Positions 50,543 to 59,298 of a stretch of DNA of 64,000 nt are shown one piece after another. Origin of the DNA: Acidimicrobiales bacterium. GTDB lineage: Bacteria > Actinomycetota > Acidimicrobiia > Acidimicrobiales > SZUA-35. The stretch covers positions 248,001 to 312,000 of the forward strand of contig JANQPB010000006.1 of the NCBI GenBank assembly GCA_028285495.1. The letters are read 5' to 3'. Position numbers and translations under genes: made by a program. Each line of letters opens with the position of its first letter. Positions within the stretch are counted from its first letter, which is position 1. The notes under the pieces are model-generated. The model was not told the DNA's origin. It was given only the letters and a program-made list of their open reading frames with translations, and did not search any database.

Positions 50543-50788
50543 GTGCCAGTCAAGCCAGGCGAGAAGGTCCCGTTCGAGGACCTCGGTATCGAGATCATCG
50601 TCACCAAGGGCGGTGAGGGCGACATCACCGCCCAGGCCGGCGGTGACGGCCTCATGGTCGGCAAGCGCTACGAGTGCGAGGACACCGGCATCCAGGTGCT
50701 GGTGACCAAGAAGGGCGACGCCACCCTGATGTGCAACGGTGCCCCGATGACGCTCCAGGAGCCGAAGAAGACCAAGTCGGCCGACTGA
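50543..50788 (+). CDS. Small desulforedoxin-like protein with two of four iron ligands lost
   Basis: 81 residues. The second half follows the desulforedoxin pattern (KRYECEDTGIQVLVTKKGD, then TLMCNGAPM), where the iron centre is normally CxxC plus CC. Here the ligands read Cys45-Thr48 and Cys64-Asn65, so a rubredoxin-type site is unlikely unless dimerisation supplies the missing ligands. The first half (about 13-36) has a partly similar rhythm. A strong Shine-Dalgarno and a good leadered promoter suggest high expression. It leads the rightward acyl-CoA gene block. Confidence 0.7.
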   Translation: MPVKPGEKVPFEDLGIEIIVTKGGEGDITAQAGGDGLMVGKRYECEDTGIQVLVTKKGDATLMCNGAPMTLQEPKKTKSAD

Positions 50789-50849
50789 TGGCCGCCGCCC
50801 CGTCGGCGGCCCCATCGGCGACCCGGGCGACGGCCGGACCGGAGCGGTC

Positions 50850-51587
50850 GTGCGGCTGACCGAGGTCGAGCTCGACCGGACGGCCGAGGATCGGGTGGCC
50901 ACCATTCGGCTGCCCGGCGGCGAGCTCGGCTCGACGGCGGCGGTCGAGCTGGCGGACGTCGCCACCGGGCTGATCGAGGACCGGACGGTCCGGGTTGTCG
51001 TCGTCGCTGCCCGCGGCGACGACTTCTGCACCGGTCCGGCGACGGACCTCGACGTCTTCGCGCTGCGCCCCGATCCGGCCTCGGCGATCGCCTCGCTCCG
51101 GCCGCCGGTGATCGCCGTGCTCGGTGGGGCCTGCCGCGGCGTCGGCCTCGAGATCGCGCTGGCCGCCGACCTGCGGGTCGGCGGACCCGGCACCGTGCTG
51201 GCCCTCGACCACGTGCGCCACGGTCGGCTGCCGGCGTGGGGTGGGTCCCAGCGCCTCCCCCGGGCGATCCGTCCTGGCCCGGCCGCCGGCCTCGCCCTGC
51301 TCGGGCGCGACGTCGGCGCCGAGGAGGCCAACCGGCTCGGTCTGCTGCACGAGGTCACCGACGACCCGGCCGCCCTGGCCGGCGAGCTGGCGGCGACGTT
51401 GGTCGGCCGCGGCCCACTGGCGCTCGAGTTCACCAAGGAGGCGGTCCACCGGGGCAGCGAGCTGCCGCTGCGTGACGGGCTGCGGCTCGAGGGCGACCTC
51501 AACCACCAGCTGGCGGCGACCGAGGACCGGGCCGAGGGCCTGCAGGCGTTCTTCGAGAAGCGACCGCCCGACTTCGGCGGACGATGA
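50850..51587 (+). CDS. Enoyl-CoA hydratase/isomerase-like protein, atypical active site
   Basis: 245-residue crotonase-fold protein. The first signature CRGVGLEIALAADLRV is intact, with its Glu. The second, usually PE in a turn before GG, reads ALDHVRHGRLPAWGG, so the second catalytic acid is replaced in context; isomerase, thioesterase-like or non-hydratase activity is possible. The C-terminal FFEKRPPDFGG is the typical actinobacterial ending. GTG start with GGAGCGG upstream. The stop overlaps the ATG of the CoA-transferase gene (ATGA). Confidence 0.85.
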   Translation: MRLTEVELDRTAEDRVATIRLPGGELGSTAAVELADVATGLIEDRTVRVVVVAARGDDFCTGPATDLDVFALRPDPASAIASLRPPVIAVLGGACRGVGLEIALAADLRVGGPGTVLALDHVRHGRLPAWGGSQRLPRAIRPGPAAGLALLGRDVGAEEANRLGLLHEVTDDPAALAGELAATLVGRGPLALEFTKEAVHRGSELPLRDGLRLEGDLNHQLAATEDRAEGLQAFFEKRPPDFGGR

Positions 51588-52894
51588 TGCCGGGCCCGCC
51601 GACCGCGCCCGACCGGGCCGGGCCGTCGGACGCCATCGGCCAGGCGTCGGAGCGTCGGGCATCGTCGGAGCGATCCGGGCGCCGGGCCGAGCTGCCTCCC
51701 GGGCTGCCCGATGGCCTGGTGGCGCTGGCCGCCGCACGCTGGCGCCGGGCCGAGGCATCGACGGCAGCGAGAACGGACGCCAGCGGGCTGGTCGTGCCGT
51801 CGCTCGACGACGGGCGGCTGGAGGCGCTGCTGGTCGACGAGCTCACGGCGCCGCTCCGGCTGGAGGCGTGGCCGCCGCCGACCCTACCGACCCCGGTCGG
51901 CGACGGTTGGATCAACGACGAGGTCATCGACGACGACCGGGACGTCCTCGACGCGTTGCTGGCCGACCGGGGTGAGGCGGGGCCCGAGGCCGTGGCCGCC
52001 GCCGCCCAGGAGCTCCGCCTTCCCATCACGCCGTACCGCCGCCCGACCGGGGCCGCAACGGCGGACGTCGGCTCCCCGACCGACGGGCCGGGCCCGGACC
52101 CCGCCAGCGAGGTGCGGCCCCGGCCGGACGACCCGCCTGCGCACGACCGCCGACGGTCAGACCCGGTCGGGCCGACCGAGGGGAGCCGCAACCATCGACC
52201 GGTGGTGGTCGACCTGACCAGCCACTGGGCCGGTCCGCTGGCCACCGCACTGCTGGCCCGGTCGGGCGCCGAGGTGATCAAGGTCGACCCCGACTGCCGA
52301 CCGGACGGTTTCCGGCGCCGGCCCCGGCTCTACGCCCACCTCAACGGGAACAAGGAGATCGTCGACCTCGACCTTCGGGTCGAGGACGATCGGCGACGGT
52401 TCGAGCGCCTGCTCGGCGGGGCCGATCTGCTCATCGAGTCGTTCTCCCGCCGGGTCATGCCGAACCTCGGCTACGACCCCGATCGGCTGGCCGAGCTGCG
52501 CCCCGGGCTCGGGCTCATCCAGATCCGGGCCTTCGCCGCCGACAGCCCCGAGCGCCACTGGTTGGCCTACGGACCCGGTGTCCACGCCGCCAGCGGCCTC
52601 GCCTTCGCCGCCGACCCGACCGGGGCGCCCCGACCGGCCCCGGTCGCCTACGCCGACCTCGTCGCCGCCATCACCGCCTTCGCCGCCGCGACCGAGCTCC
52701 TCGCCGACCGGTCGACGCCGGGCCACGGGGCGCCCCGGCATCACCCGAGCGGCCCGATCCGCCCGATAGAGATCAGCCTCGCCGGATCCATCGCCCCACT
52801 GGTCGACATCGCCGGCCGCCGCAGGGCAGGGGCGGACGCCGAACCCGCAACCGGAGCGCCGATCGGGGCCGGCACCGAGGACGACCGTGGCTGA
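51584..52894 (+). CDS. CoA-transferase-like protein, apparently circularly permuted
   Basis: 436 residues. The canonical N-terminal segment of CaiB/BaiF enzymes (VVVDLTSHWAGPL, SGAEVIKVDPD, LLIESFSRRVM) starts only at about residue 205. Before it, residues about 90-160 resemble the usual C-terminal end (GDGWINDEV, AAAQELRLPITPYR). The chain ends soon after the catalytic region (VAYADLVAAITAF with Asp, then PIEISLAG). This order matches a permuted CoA-transferase type that I know from actinobacteria. A long disordered linker (160-200) joins the parts. Start and stop overlap both crotonase genes. Confidence 0.7.
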   Translation: MMPGPPTAPDRAGPSDAIGQASERRASSERSGRRAELPPGLPDGLVALAAARWRRAEASTAARTDASGLVVPSLDDGRLEALLVDELTAPLRLEAWPPPTLPTPVGDGWINDEVIDDDRDVLDALLADRGEAGPEAVAAAAQELRLPITPYRRPTGAATADVGSPTDGPGPDPASEVRPRPDDPPAHDRRRSDPVGPTEGSRNHRPVVVDLTSHWAGPLATALLARSGAEVIKVDPDCRPDGFRRRPRLYAHLNGNKEIVDLDLRVEDDRRRFERLLGGADLLIESFSRRVMPNLGYDPDRLAELRPGLGLIQIRAFAADSPERHWLAYGPGVHAASGLAFAADPTGAPRPAPVAYADLVAAITAFAAATELLADRSTPGHGAPRHHPSGPIRPIEISLAGSIAPLVDIAGRRRAGADAEPATGAPIGAGTEDDRG

Positions 52895-53591
52895 CCGGGT
52901 CCGGCTCGAGCTCGACGGCCCGGTCGCCCGGGTGGTGCTCGACCACCCGCCGCTGAACATCTTCGACCTGGCCATGCGAGACGCTCTGATCGGGGCCCTG
53001 CAGGCCGTTCGGGACATCACGGACCTGCGGGCCATGGTGCTCGCCGCCGATGGTCGCCACTTCAGCGCCGGGGCCGACCTCACCGAGTTCGGCTCGGCCG
53101 AGTCGATCGTCGAGGCCCGCCGGATCCGCTGGGACCGAGACCCGTGGGCGCTCCTGGCCGACCTGCCCGTCCCGACCGTCGCCGCCCTCAACGGCGTCGC
53201 CCTCGGCAGCGGGTTGGAGATGTCGCTGCTGTGTGACCTCCGCATCGCCTCGCCGACCGCCCGTCTCGGCCTCCCCGAAACGAAGCTGGGGATGCTGCCC
53301 GCCGCCGGCGGCACCCAGTCGCTGACCAAGGTCGTCGGGCCGGACGCCGCCGTGCCGATCGTCGCCATCGCCGACGAGATCGAGCCGGAGCGGGCGCTCG
53401 CCATCGGCCTGGTGACCGAGCTGGCCGACGATCCCGACCGAACGGCCCTCGACCGGGCAGCGGAGCTGGCGGCACTCGATCCGGGCGCGGTCGCGGCGCT
53501 CAAGCGGTGCCTGCGAACGGCGGCGGACCTGCCGCTCGAGGCCGGGCTGGCCGTCGAGCGGCGCCTGGCCGTCGCCCATCGTCGAACCTGA
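52887..53591 (+). CDS. Enoyl-CoA hydratase/isomerase (crotonase family)
   Basis: 234-residue crotonase with a standard active site: FSAGADLTEF oxyanion strand, GVALGSGLEMSLLCD helix with first Glu, and LGLPETKLGMLPAAGG with second Glu. It is near the short end of the family, with a reduced C-terminal helix region. GTG start overlaps the preceding gene by 8 nt, so it is co-translated with the permuted CoA-transferase and the atypical crotonase. A beta-oxidation-like hydration step is likely. Last gene of this rightward group. Confidence 0.9.
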   Translation: MADRVRLELDGPVARVVLDHPPLNIFDLAMRDALIGALQAVRDITDLRAMVLAADGRHFSAGADLTEFGSAESIVEARRIRWDRDPWALLADLPVPTVAALNGVALGSGLEMSLLCDLRIASPTARLGLPETKLGMLPAAGGTQSLTKVVGPDAAVPIVAIADEIEPERALAIGLVTELADDPDRTALDRAAELAALDPGAVAALKRCLRTAADLPLEAGLAVERRLAVAHRRT

Positions 53592-53676
53592 GCCGGGCCG
53601 ACGACCACCTCCCGCCATCGGCATCGGCGCGCCGACGGGCTCGCTCGGGCGGCGACCCACCCCTCGGTCGATGGCG

Positions 53677-53695
53677 GGCCGGACCGGGTCCGGCC
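53677..53695. terminator. Candidate terminator palindrome between convergent genes
   Basis: GGCCGGACC and GGTCCGGCC, 9 bp each side of a single G, just beyond the PhoH-like gene stop and 86 nt after the crotonase stop. The one-base loop is tight for a hairpin; a cruciform or protein site is an alternative. Confidence 0.35.
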
Positions 53696-53703
53696 GTGGC
53701 CGG

Positions 53704-54996
53704 CTACTCGATGTCGAGGGCTTCGGAGACGAGGGCGGCGATGGCGCTGCGCTCGCTCCGGTTCAGCGTCACGTGGGCGAAGAGCTCGTGGCCCCGCAGA
53801 CTGGCCACGACCGAGGCGATGCCGTCGCGGCGACCGACCCGCAGGTTGTCCCGTTGGGCCACGTCGTGGGTCAGGACCACCCGCGAGCCGACGCCAAGTC
53901 GGCTGAGGGCCGTCAGCAGGACGCTGCGCTCCAGGTTCTGGGCCTCGTCGATGATGACGAAGACGTCGGTCAGGGTCCGCCCCCGGATGTAGGTCAGCGG
54001 GAGGACCTCGATGAGCTCCTGTCGCTTGATCTCCTCGCGGGCCGTCTCGTTGGTGATCGCCTCAAGCGCGTCGCCGACCGCGTCGGTCCACGGCCGCATC
54101 TTCTCGTCCTCCGAGCCGGGCAGGAAGCCGAGGTCCTGGCCGCCGACCGAGTACAGGGGCCGGAAGATCATGATCTTGCGGTGGGTCTGGCGCTCGAGCA
54201 CCGAGTCGAGGCCGGCCGCGAGAGCGAGGACCGACTTGCCGGTGCCGGCGGGTCCGCCGATCGACAGGATGCCGACCGACTCGTCGGCCAGCAGGTCGAG
54301 GGCGATCCGTTGCTCGGCGTTGCGGCCACGAACCCCGAACATCGAGCGCTCGGAGACGAGGCGGGCCTTGCCGTCCGACTGGACCCGGGCCAGCGCCGAC
54401 TGGTTGCCGCCCTCGAGGATCAGTCCGGTGTTGGCCGGGAGGTCCTTGGCGTCGGGGACGTCGACGACGGTGTCCTGATAGAGCCGGTCGATCGTGTCGG
54501 CGGTGACCGGCAGCTCGGCGATGCCCCGCCACTCCAGGTCGGCGTCCATGTGGTGGACGAACTCCTCGGCCGACACTCCGACCACACCGGCCCGCAGCCG
54601 GAGCGGCAGATCCTGGGTGACGAGGACGACCCGGTTGCCCTCGGCCTGCAGGTTGAGGGCGACGAGCAGGATGCGGTGGTCGTTGCCCTCCCGCATGGCC
54701 TCGGGCACGAGGGCGTCGGAGCCGTGGTTCAGCTCGACCCGCACGGTGCCGCCCTCGTGGTTGATCGGATAGGGCTCGGTCAGTCCCCCGTGCTCCTCCC
54801 GGACCTGCTCGAGGCGACGGAGCGAGCTCCTGGCCGCCCAGCCCAGCTCGGGATGGTGCCGCTTGGCCTCCAGCTCCGTGAGGACGACGATCGGCAGCAC
54901 GACGTCGTTGTTGCCGAAGGAATCGAGGGCGGCGGGAGCGCTCAGCAGGACCGACGTATCGAGGACGAAGATGGTTCTCTCGCTGATGAGGCGCAC
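53704..54996 (-). CDS. PIN-domain / PhoH-family ATPase (PhoH2-like)
   Basis: 430 residues. An N-terminal PIN nuclease domain (Asp13 in VLDTS, Glu41 in LTELE, LVTQD near 125) is joined to a PhoH helicase-like ATPase with Walker A GGPAGTGKS (247-255) and Walker B IIDEAQN (347-353). PhoH2 proteins from mycobacteria unwind and cleave RNA. GTG 54996 is the first usable start, but a good -10 box (54995-55000) overlaps it, so the true start may be a few codons downstream, perhaps ATC at 54987. It diverges from the acyl-CoA ligase gene. Confidence 0.9.
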   Translation of the reverse strand: MRLISERTIFVLDTSVLLSAPAALDSFGNNDVVLPIVVLTELEAKRHHPELGWAARSSLRRLEQVREEHGGLTEPYPINHEGGTVRVELNHGSDALVPEAMREGNDHRILLVALNLQAEGNRVVLVTQDLPLRLRAGVVGVSAEEFVHHMDADLEWRGIAELPVTADTIDRLYQDTVVDVPDAKDLPANTGLILEGGNQSALARVQSDGKARLVSERSMFGVRGRNAEQRIALDLLADESVGILSIGGPAGTGKSVLALAAGLDSVLERQTHRKIMIFRPLYSVGGQDLGFLPGSEDEKMRPWTDAVGDALEAITNETAREEIKRQELIEVLPLTYIRGRTLTDVFVIIDEAQNLERSVLLTALSRLGVGSRVVLTHDVAQRDNLRVGRRDGIASVVASLRGHELFAHVTLNRSERSAIAALVSEALDIE

Positions 54997-55024
54997 CGTA
55001 AACCAGATCGACCGGGGATGTCAG
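54995..55024 (-). promoter_or_regulatory. Promoter of the PIN-PhoH gene
   Basis: -35 CTGACA (55019-55024), 18-nt spacer, -10 TACGGT (54995-55000) on the minus strand. The -10 box overlaps the annotated GTG. Confidence 0.55.
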
Positions 55025-55188
55025 GTCATGAGGCGAAATATCCTTGTCGTCGCGTGGCGCCGGCCGGGGACGGAGCGACGACGGTCCGCAGCCTTTGCAC
55101 CGACCCGCCCCGAATGGCACTCTTTCTGGCGTTGCGGCCGCCGGAGCCAACCCGATCGGGGTCGGCGATGGCGGCGATCGACCGACCG

Positions 55189-55194
55189 TATGGG
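55189..55194 (+). promoter_or_regulatory. Possible leaderless -10 box for the acyl-CoA ligase gene
   Basis: TATGGG followed by GGATCC (6 nt) and the GTG at 55201. The last base departs from the usual T; GGGGGAT could equally act as a Shine-Dalgarno. Confidence 0.35.
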
Positions 55195-55200
55195 GGATCC

Positions 55201-56736
55201 GTGAACCTGGGAAGCCTGCTCGACCTGCCCTCGATGATCGTCCCCGAGTCGGTGGTGCTCATCGACACGACGGGCGACGGCGAGGCCAGAACGGTCACCT
55301 ACGAGGAGCTGAGGGGGGCGGTCTCGCAGACGGCCGGCCTGCTGACCTCGCTCGGCCTCGGCGACGGCGACCGGGTCGGGATCTTCGCCACCAACTCGAC
55401 GGCCTTCCTCGAGGCGCTGTTCGCCACCTCGGCCATCGGTGCGACCGTCGTGCCGATGAACTACCGGGCGGCCGACGAGGAGGTGGCCCACCTGCTGGCC
55501 GACTCGGGGTCCCGGGTCGTGTTCACCGAGACCCGCTACCGGGATCTGATCGAGAGCTGCCGACCCGACTCGCTCGAGCGGGTGATCTACCTCGACGACG
55601 ATTACGCCGGGCTCCGCGACGGGGCGGACGAGTGGCCGCTGATGAACGAGGTCGACGACGACGATCTGGCGGCGCTGCTCTACACGTCGGGCACGACGTC
55701 GCTGCCGAAGGGGGTCAAGCTGACCCACGGATCGCTCTCGGGCTACATCATGGGCGCCAACGACGCCGCCGACGGCAGCGACCTCGGCCGCATGATCCTG
55801 GGCGCGCCGCTCTACCACATCGCCGGGCTGACCTCGATGCTCAACGCCCTGTACTCGGGCCGGGTCACCGTCGTCATGCAGCAGTTCGAGGCCGACCGCT
55901 GGCTCGAGCTGGTCGACGCCCTCGAGGTCACGCACGCCTTCCTGGTCCCGACCATGCTGGCCCGGGTGCTCGAGTCCGAGCGGCTCGGCTCGGCCTCGCT
56001 GGCCAGCCTGGAGGCCGTGACCTACGGCGCCGCTCCGATGCCGCCGGCGGTGATCAAGCGGGCCATCGAGGAGTTCCCCGACACGGTCGGCTTCTCCGGC
56101 GCCTACGGCCAGACCGAGACCACGTCGACGGTGGCGGTGCTCGGCCCGGACGATCACGTGCTCGACTCCGACGCCAAGCTGGCCCGGCTCAGCTCGGTCG
56201 GCCAGGTCCTCGACGACGTCGAGATCCGCATCGTCGACCCCGAAGGCAACGTGCTCGGCCCCGGTGAGCACGGCGAGGTCCAGCTCCGGACCTACCGGGC
56301 GATGGACGGTTACTGGGGCTCGGAGGAGAAGACCCGGGTCACGATCGACGACGATGGCTGGGTCCACACCGGCGACCTCGGCTTCCTCGACGACGAGAAC
56401 TACCTGTTCCTGAGCGGCCGGTCCGGCGACATGATCATCCGGGGCGGCGAGAACATCGCACCAGAGGAGGTCGAGCGGGTGCTGTACGAGCACGGCGACG
56501 TGCTCGACGCCGCCGTCGTCGGCCTGGCCGACGACACCTGGGGCGAGCGGGTCGTCGCGGCCGTCGTGCTCCGAGACGGTGGCTCGCTCGACGCGGTCAA
56601 CGACCACCTCAAGGAGCACCTGGCCGGCTTCAAGCGGCCGGAGAAGATCCACGTCGCCGAGGACCTGCCCCGGACGTCGACCGGCAAGCTGCTGCGCCGA
56701 CACCTCGTTCCCGTGCTCGAGGAGCTGGGCCTTTGA
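55201..56736 (+). CDS. AMP-forming acyl-CoA synthetase
   Basis: 511-residue ANL-superfamily ligase that activates a carboxylic acid via acyl-AMP to acyl-CoA. P-loop-like LLYTSGTTSLPKG (about 160-172), aromatic/GAAP motif TYGAAPMP, YGQTET, HTGDLG and hinge RSGDMIIRGGENIAP are all present; the catalytic Lys is in STGKLLRR at the C-terminus. GTG at 55201 is chosen for its family-like N-terminus; ATG 55168 would add 11 residues. Its stop overlaps the TTG of the dual CoA-transferase gene, so activation and CoA transfer are probably linked. Confidence 0.92.
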   Translation: MNLGSLLDLPSMIVPESVVLIDTTGDGEARTVTYEELRGAVSQTAGLLTSLGLGDGDRVGIFATNSTAFLEALFATSAIGATVVPMNYRAADEEVAHLLADSGSRVVFTETRYRDLIESCRPDSLERVIYLDDDYAGLRDGADEWPLMNEVDDDDLAALLYTSGTTSLPKGVKLTHGSLSGYIMGANDAADGSDLGRMILGAPLYHIAGLTSMLNALYSGRVTVVMQQFEADRWLELVDALEVTHAFLVPTMLARVLESERLGSASLASLEAVTYGAAPMPPAVIKRAIEEFPDTVGFSGAYGQTETTSTVAVLGPDDHVLDSDAKLARLSSVGQVLDDVEIRIVDPEGNVLGPGEHGEVQLRTYRAMDGYWGSEEKTRVTIDDDGWVHTGDLGFLDDENYLFLSGRSGDMIIRGGENIAPEEVERVLYEHGDVLDAAVVGLADDTWGERVVAAVVLRDGGSLDAVNDHLKEHLAGFKRPEKIHVAEDLPRTSTGKLLRRHLVPVLEELGL

Positions 56737-59267
56737 CCGCTGAGGCGCCACTCGACGGCGTCCGCGTCGTCGAGCTGGCCCAGGGTATCGCCGGGCCCTA
56801 CGCCGGGAAGCTGCTGGCCGACTACGGGGCCGACGTCGTCAAGGTCGAACCTCCGGCCGGCGACGTGGCCAGGACCCTCGGACCGTTCCCCGACGGGGCC
56901 GACGACGACCCCGAGCAGAGCGCGGCGTTCCTGCACCTCAACACCAACAAGCGGTCGGTCGTGCTCGACGGCGACGGGTCGGACGGTCTGCTCGACGACG
57001 TGCTGGCCGCCGCCGACGTCGTGATCCAATCGAGCCCCGAGCCCGACCCCGACGAGCTGCGGGCCCGCCATCCCGGCCTCGTCATCGCCTCGGTCACCCC
57101 ATTCGGCCTGACCGGACCGCTGGCCGGCTACGCCGGCGAGGAGATCGTGCACTACGCCTTCGGCGGGCCGATGTCGGCCACCGGCTCGGCCGAGCGGGAG
57201 CCGGTCAAGATGGGCGGTGCCGTCGGCCAGTACCAGTGCGGGTCGGTGGCCGCGGTGTCGATCCTGGCCGCTCTCGCCCTCGCCGAATCGAGCGGCGAGG
57301 GCGTCCACATCGATCTGGCCAACGTCGAGACCCAGATCTGCTCGATCGACCGGCGCATGACCTACTTCCTCTACGCCGGCTACCGGGGCGAGGACGTCGA
57401 GCGGACCGGCGGCTACCGGGTCTCGCCGCTGCCGAGCGGCTGCCGCCCGACCCTCGACGGCCACATCCAGATATCGACACTGATGAACTGGATCCCCCGG
57501 ATGCTGGCGGTGGTCGACAACCCCGACCTGGCCGAGATCTACACCGACCCGGGATTCCTGCTCGACGAGGACCTGCCGGACGTCATCGACGCCCACCTCC
57601 TCGGATGGACGCTGACCAAGACCAAGCAGCAGGCCATGGAGGAGGCCCAGGCCGGCGGCTGGCCGATCACGGCCGTCAACCGGCCCCTCGACCTGCTCGA
57701 CGACGCCCACTTCTCCGAGCGGGAGTTCTTCGTCTCGGTCGAGCACCCGGTGGCCGGGACGGTCCGCCAGCCCGGCGCCCCGATCCGGATCGACGACGGG
57801 TGGGCGCTGCGCCGCCCCGCTCCCCTGCTCGGTCAGCACACCGACGAGGTCGTGGCCGAGCTGGCCCCCGACCGGGAGGCCGCCGAGACCACGGCCGAGA
57901 CCGCATCGACGAACGGGGGCCCCTCGGGCCCGTCGAGCGGCTCCGGCCGGGGGGCCCTCCCCCTCGACGGCGTGCGGATCCTCGACATGACCGTGGTGTG
58001 GGCCGGGCCGTACGCCACCTGGATCCTGGCCGACCTCGGGGCCGAGATCATCCGCGTCGACAACCCCTGGATCTTCCCCTCGGCCACCCGCGGGGTGTTG
58101 CCCCGCCCGACGGCCGAGATGGTGACCGACCTGGGGGGCATCTTCGGCGGCTACCCCGATGCCGACCCGGGCGAGCGCCCGTGGAACCGCATCGCGCTCT
58201 TCAACGCCCACGCCCGGGGCAAGCGAAGCGTCACGCTCGACCTGCGCAAGGACGCCGGTCGCGAGACCCTGCTGCGGCTGGCCGAGCAGTGCGATCTGAT
58301 GATCGAGAACAACTCGGTCGACCTCATCGACAAGCTCGGCATCGGCTGGGACGCCCTGCACGAGCGCAACCCCGGACTCAGCCTGATCCGCATGCCGTCG
58401 GTCGGCCTCACCGGGCCGTACCGTGACTACCTCGGCTTCGGGGTCAACTTCGAGGGCCTGTGCGGGCTCACGTCGTTGCGGGGCTATCGGGGCGAGGACC
58501 TGAGCGAGTCCGAGACGGTCTTCCACATGGACGCCGCGTCCGGTTCGGCCGGGGCCCTCGCCGCGCTGATGGCGCTGCGACGGACCGAGCGGACCGGCGT
58601 CGGCGAGATGATCGAGCTCTCGCAGTCCGAGAACATGATGAACCACATCGGGGAGTTGTTCATCGACGCCGACCGCACCGGCCGCGAGCACGTTCCGCTC
58701 GGCAACCGCCACCACCTCCACGCCCCGCAGGGCTGCTACCCGTGCCGCGACGAGCACGGCGACGACGATGCCTGGGCCGTTATCTCGGTGGTCGACGACG
58801 ATGCCTGGCGAGCGCTGACCGGCGTCATCGGCCGGCCCGAGCTGGCCGACGATCCCCGATTCGCCACCGCTGCCGGCCGGCGGGCCAACCACGACGAGCT
58901 CGACGAGCGGCTGGCCGACTGGACCCGTGACCTGACGGCCGACCAGGTCTTCCATGCCTGCCAGGGCGCCGGGGTGGCCGCCGCTCCGGTCCTGCGGGAG
59001 CTCGAGGCGCTGGCCGACCCGCACCTGCTGGCCCGCGAGATGTTCGCCGAGACGGGCAGCGACGAGACCGGCACCCATCTCCACCCGACGCACCTGTGGC
59101 GCTGGGACGGACCCGACCTGTCGTGGGGACCGCTACCGGTCCTCGGGGGCGACAACGAATCGGTCCTGAAGGAGATCGTCGGCCTGAGCGACGACGAGTA
59201 CGCCGCGCTTGAGGCCGACGGTCACCTGAGCGCCGACTACCTCGGCCCGGACGGCAACCCGCTGTAG
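56733..59267 (+). CDS. Tandem CaiB/BaiF CoA-transferase (two fused modules)
   Basis: 844 residues made of two class III CoA-transferase modules (about 1-390 and 410-844) joined by a Ser/Gly/Thr linker. Each begins with the family N-terminus (DGVRVVELAQGIAGPYAG; DGVRILDMTVVWAGPYAT). The catalytic Asp is present in module 2 (Asp600, HMDAASG) but is Gln166 in module 1 (VGQYQCGS). One half is therefore probably catalytic and the other structural. TTG start in a TTGA overlap with the ligase stop. Fusion makes an internal dimer of the normally interlocked homodimer. Confidence 0.88.
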   Translation: MTAEAPLDGVRVVELAQGIAGPYAGKLLADYGADVVKVEPPAGDVARTLGPFPDGADDDPEQSAAFLHLNTNKRSVVLDGDGSDGLLDDVLAAADVVIQSSPEPDPDELRARHPGLVIASVTPFGLTGPLAGYAGEEIVHYAFGGPMSATGSAEREPVKMGGAVGQYQCGSVAAVSILAALALAESSGEGVHIDLANVETQICSIDRRMTYFLYAGYRGEDVERTGGYRVSPLPSGCRPTLDGHIQISTLMNWIPRMLAVVDNPDLAEIYTDPGFLLDEDLPDVIDAHLLGWTLTKTKQQAMEEAQAGGWPITAVNRPLDLLDDAHFSEREFFVSVEHPVAGTVRQPGAPIRIDDGWALRRPAPLLGQHTDEVVAELAPDREAAETTAETASTNGGPSGPSSGSGRGALPLDGVRILDMTVVWAGPYATWILADLGAEIIRVDNPWIFPSATRGVLPRPTAEMVTDLGGIFGGYPDADPGERPWNRIALFNAHARGKRSVTLDLRKDAGRETLLRLAEQCDLMIENNSVDLIDKLGIGWDALHERNPGLSLIRMPSVGLTGPYRDYLGFGVNFEGLCGLTSLRGYRGEDLSESETVFHMDAASGSAGALAALMALRRTERTGVGEMIELSQSENMMNHIGELFIDADRTGREHVPLGNRHHLHAPQGCYPCRDEHGDDDAWAVISVVDDDAWRALTGVIGRPELADDPRFATAAGRRANHDELDERLADWTRDLTADQVFHACQGAGVAAAPVLRELEALADPHLLAREMFAETGSDETGTHLHPTHLWRWDGPDLSWGPLPVLGGDNESVLKEIVGLSDDEYAALEADGHLSADYLGPDGNPL

Positions 59268-59298
59268 CCGGTCGGATCGGGGCGAGCGGCTCGGCCCG

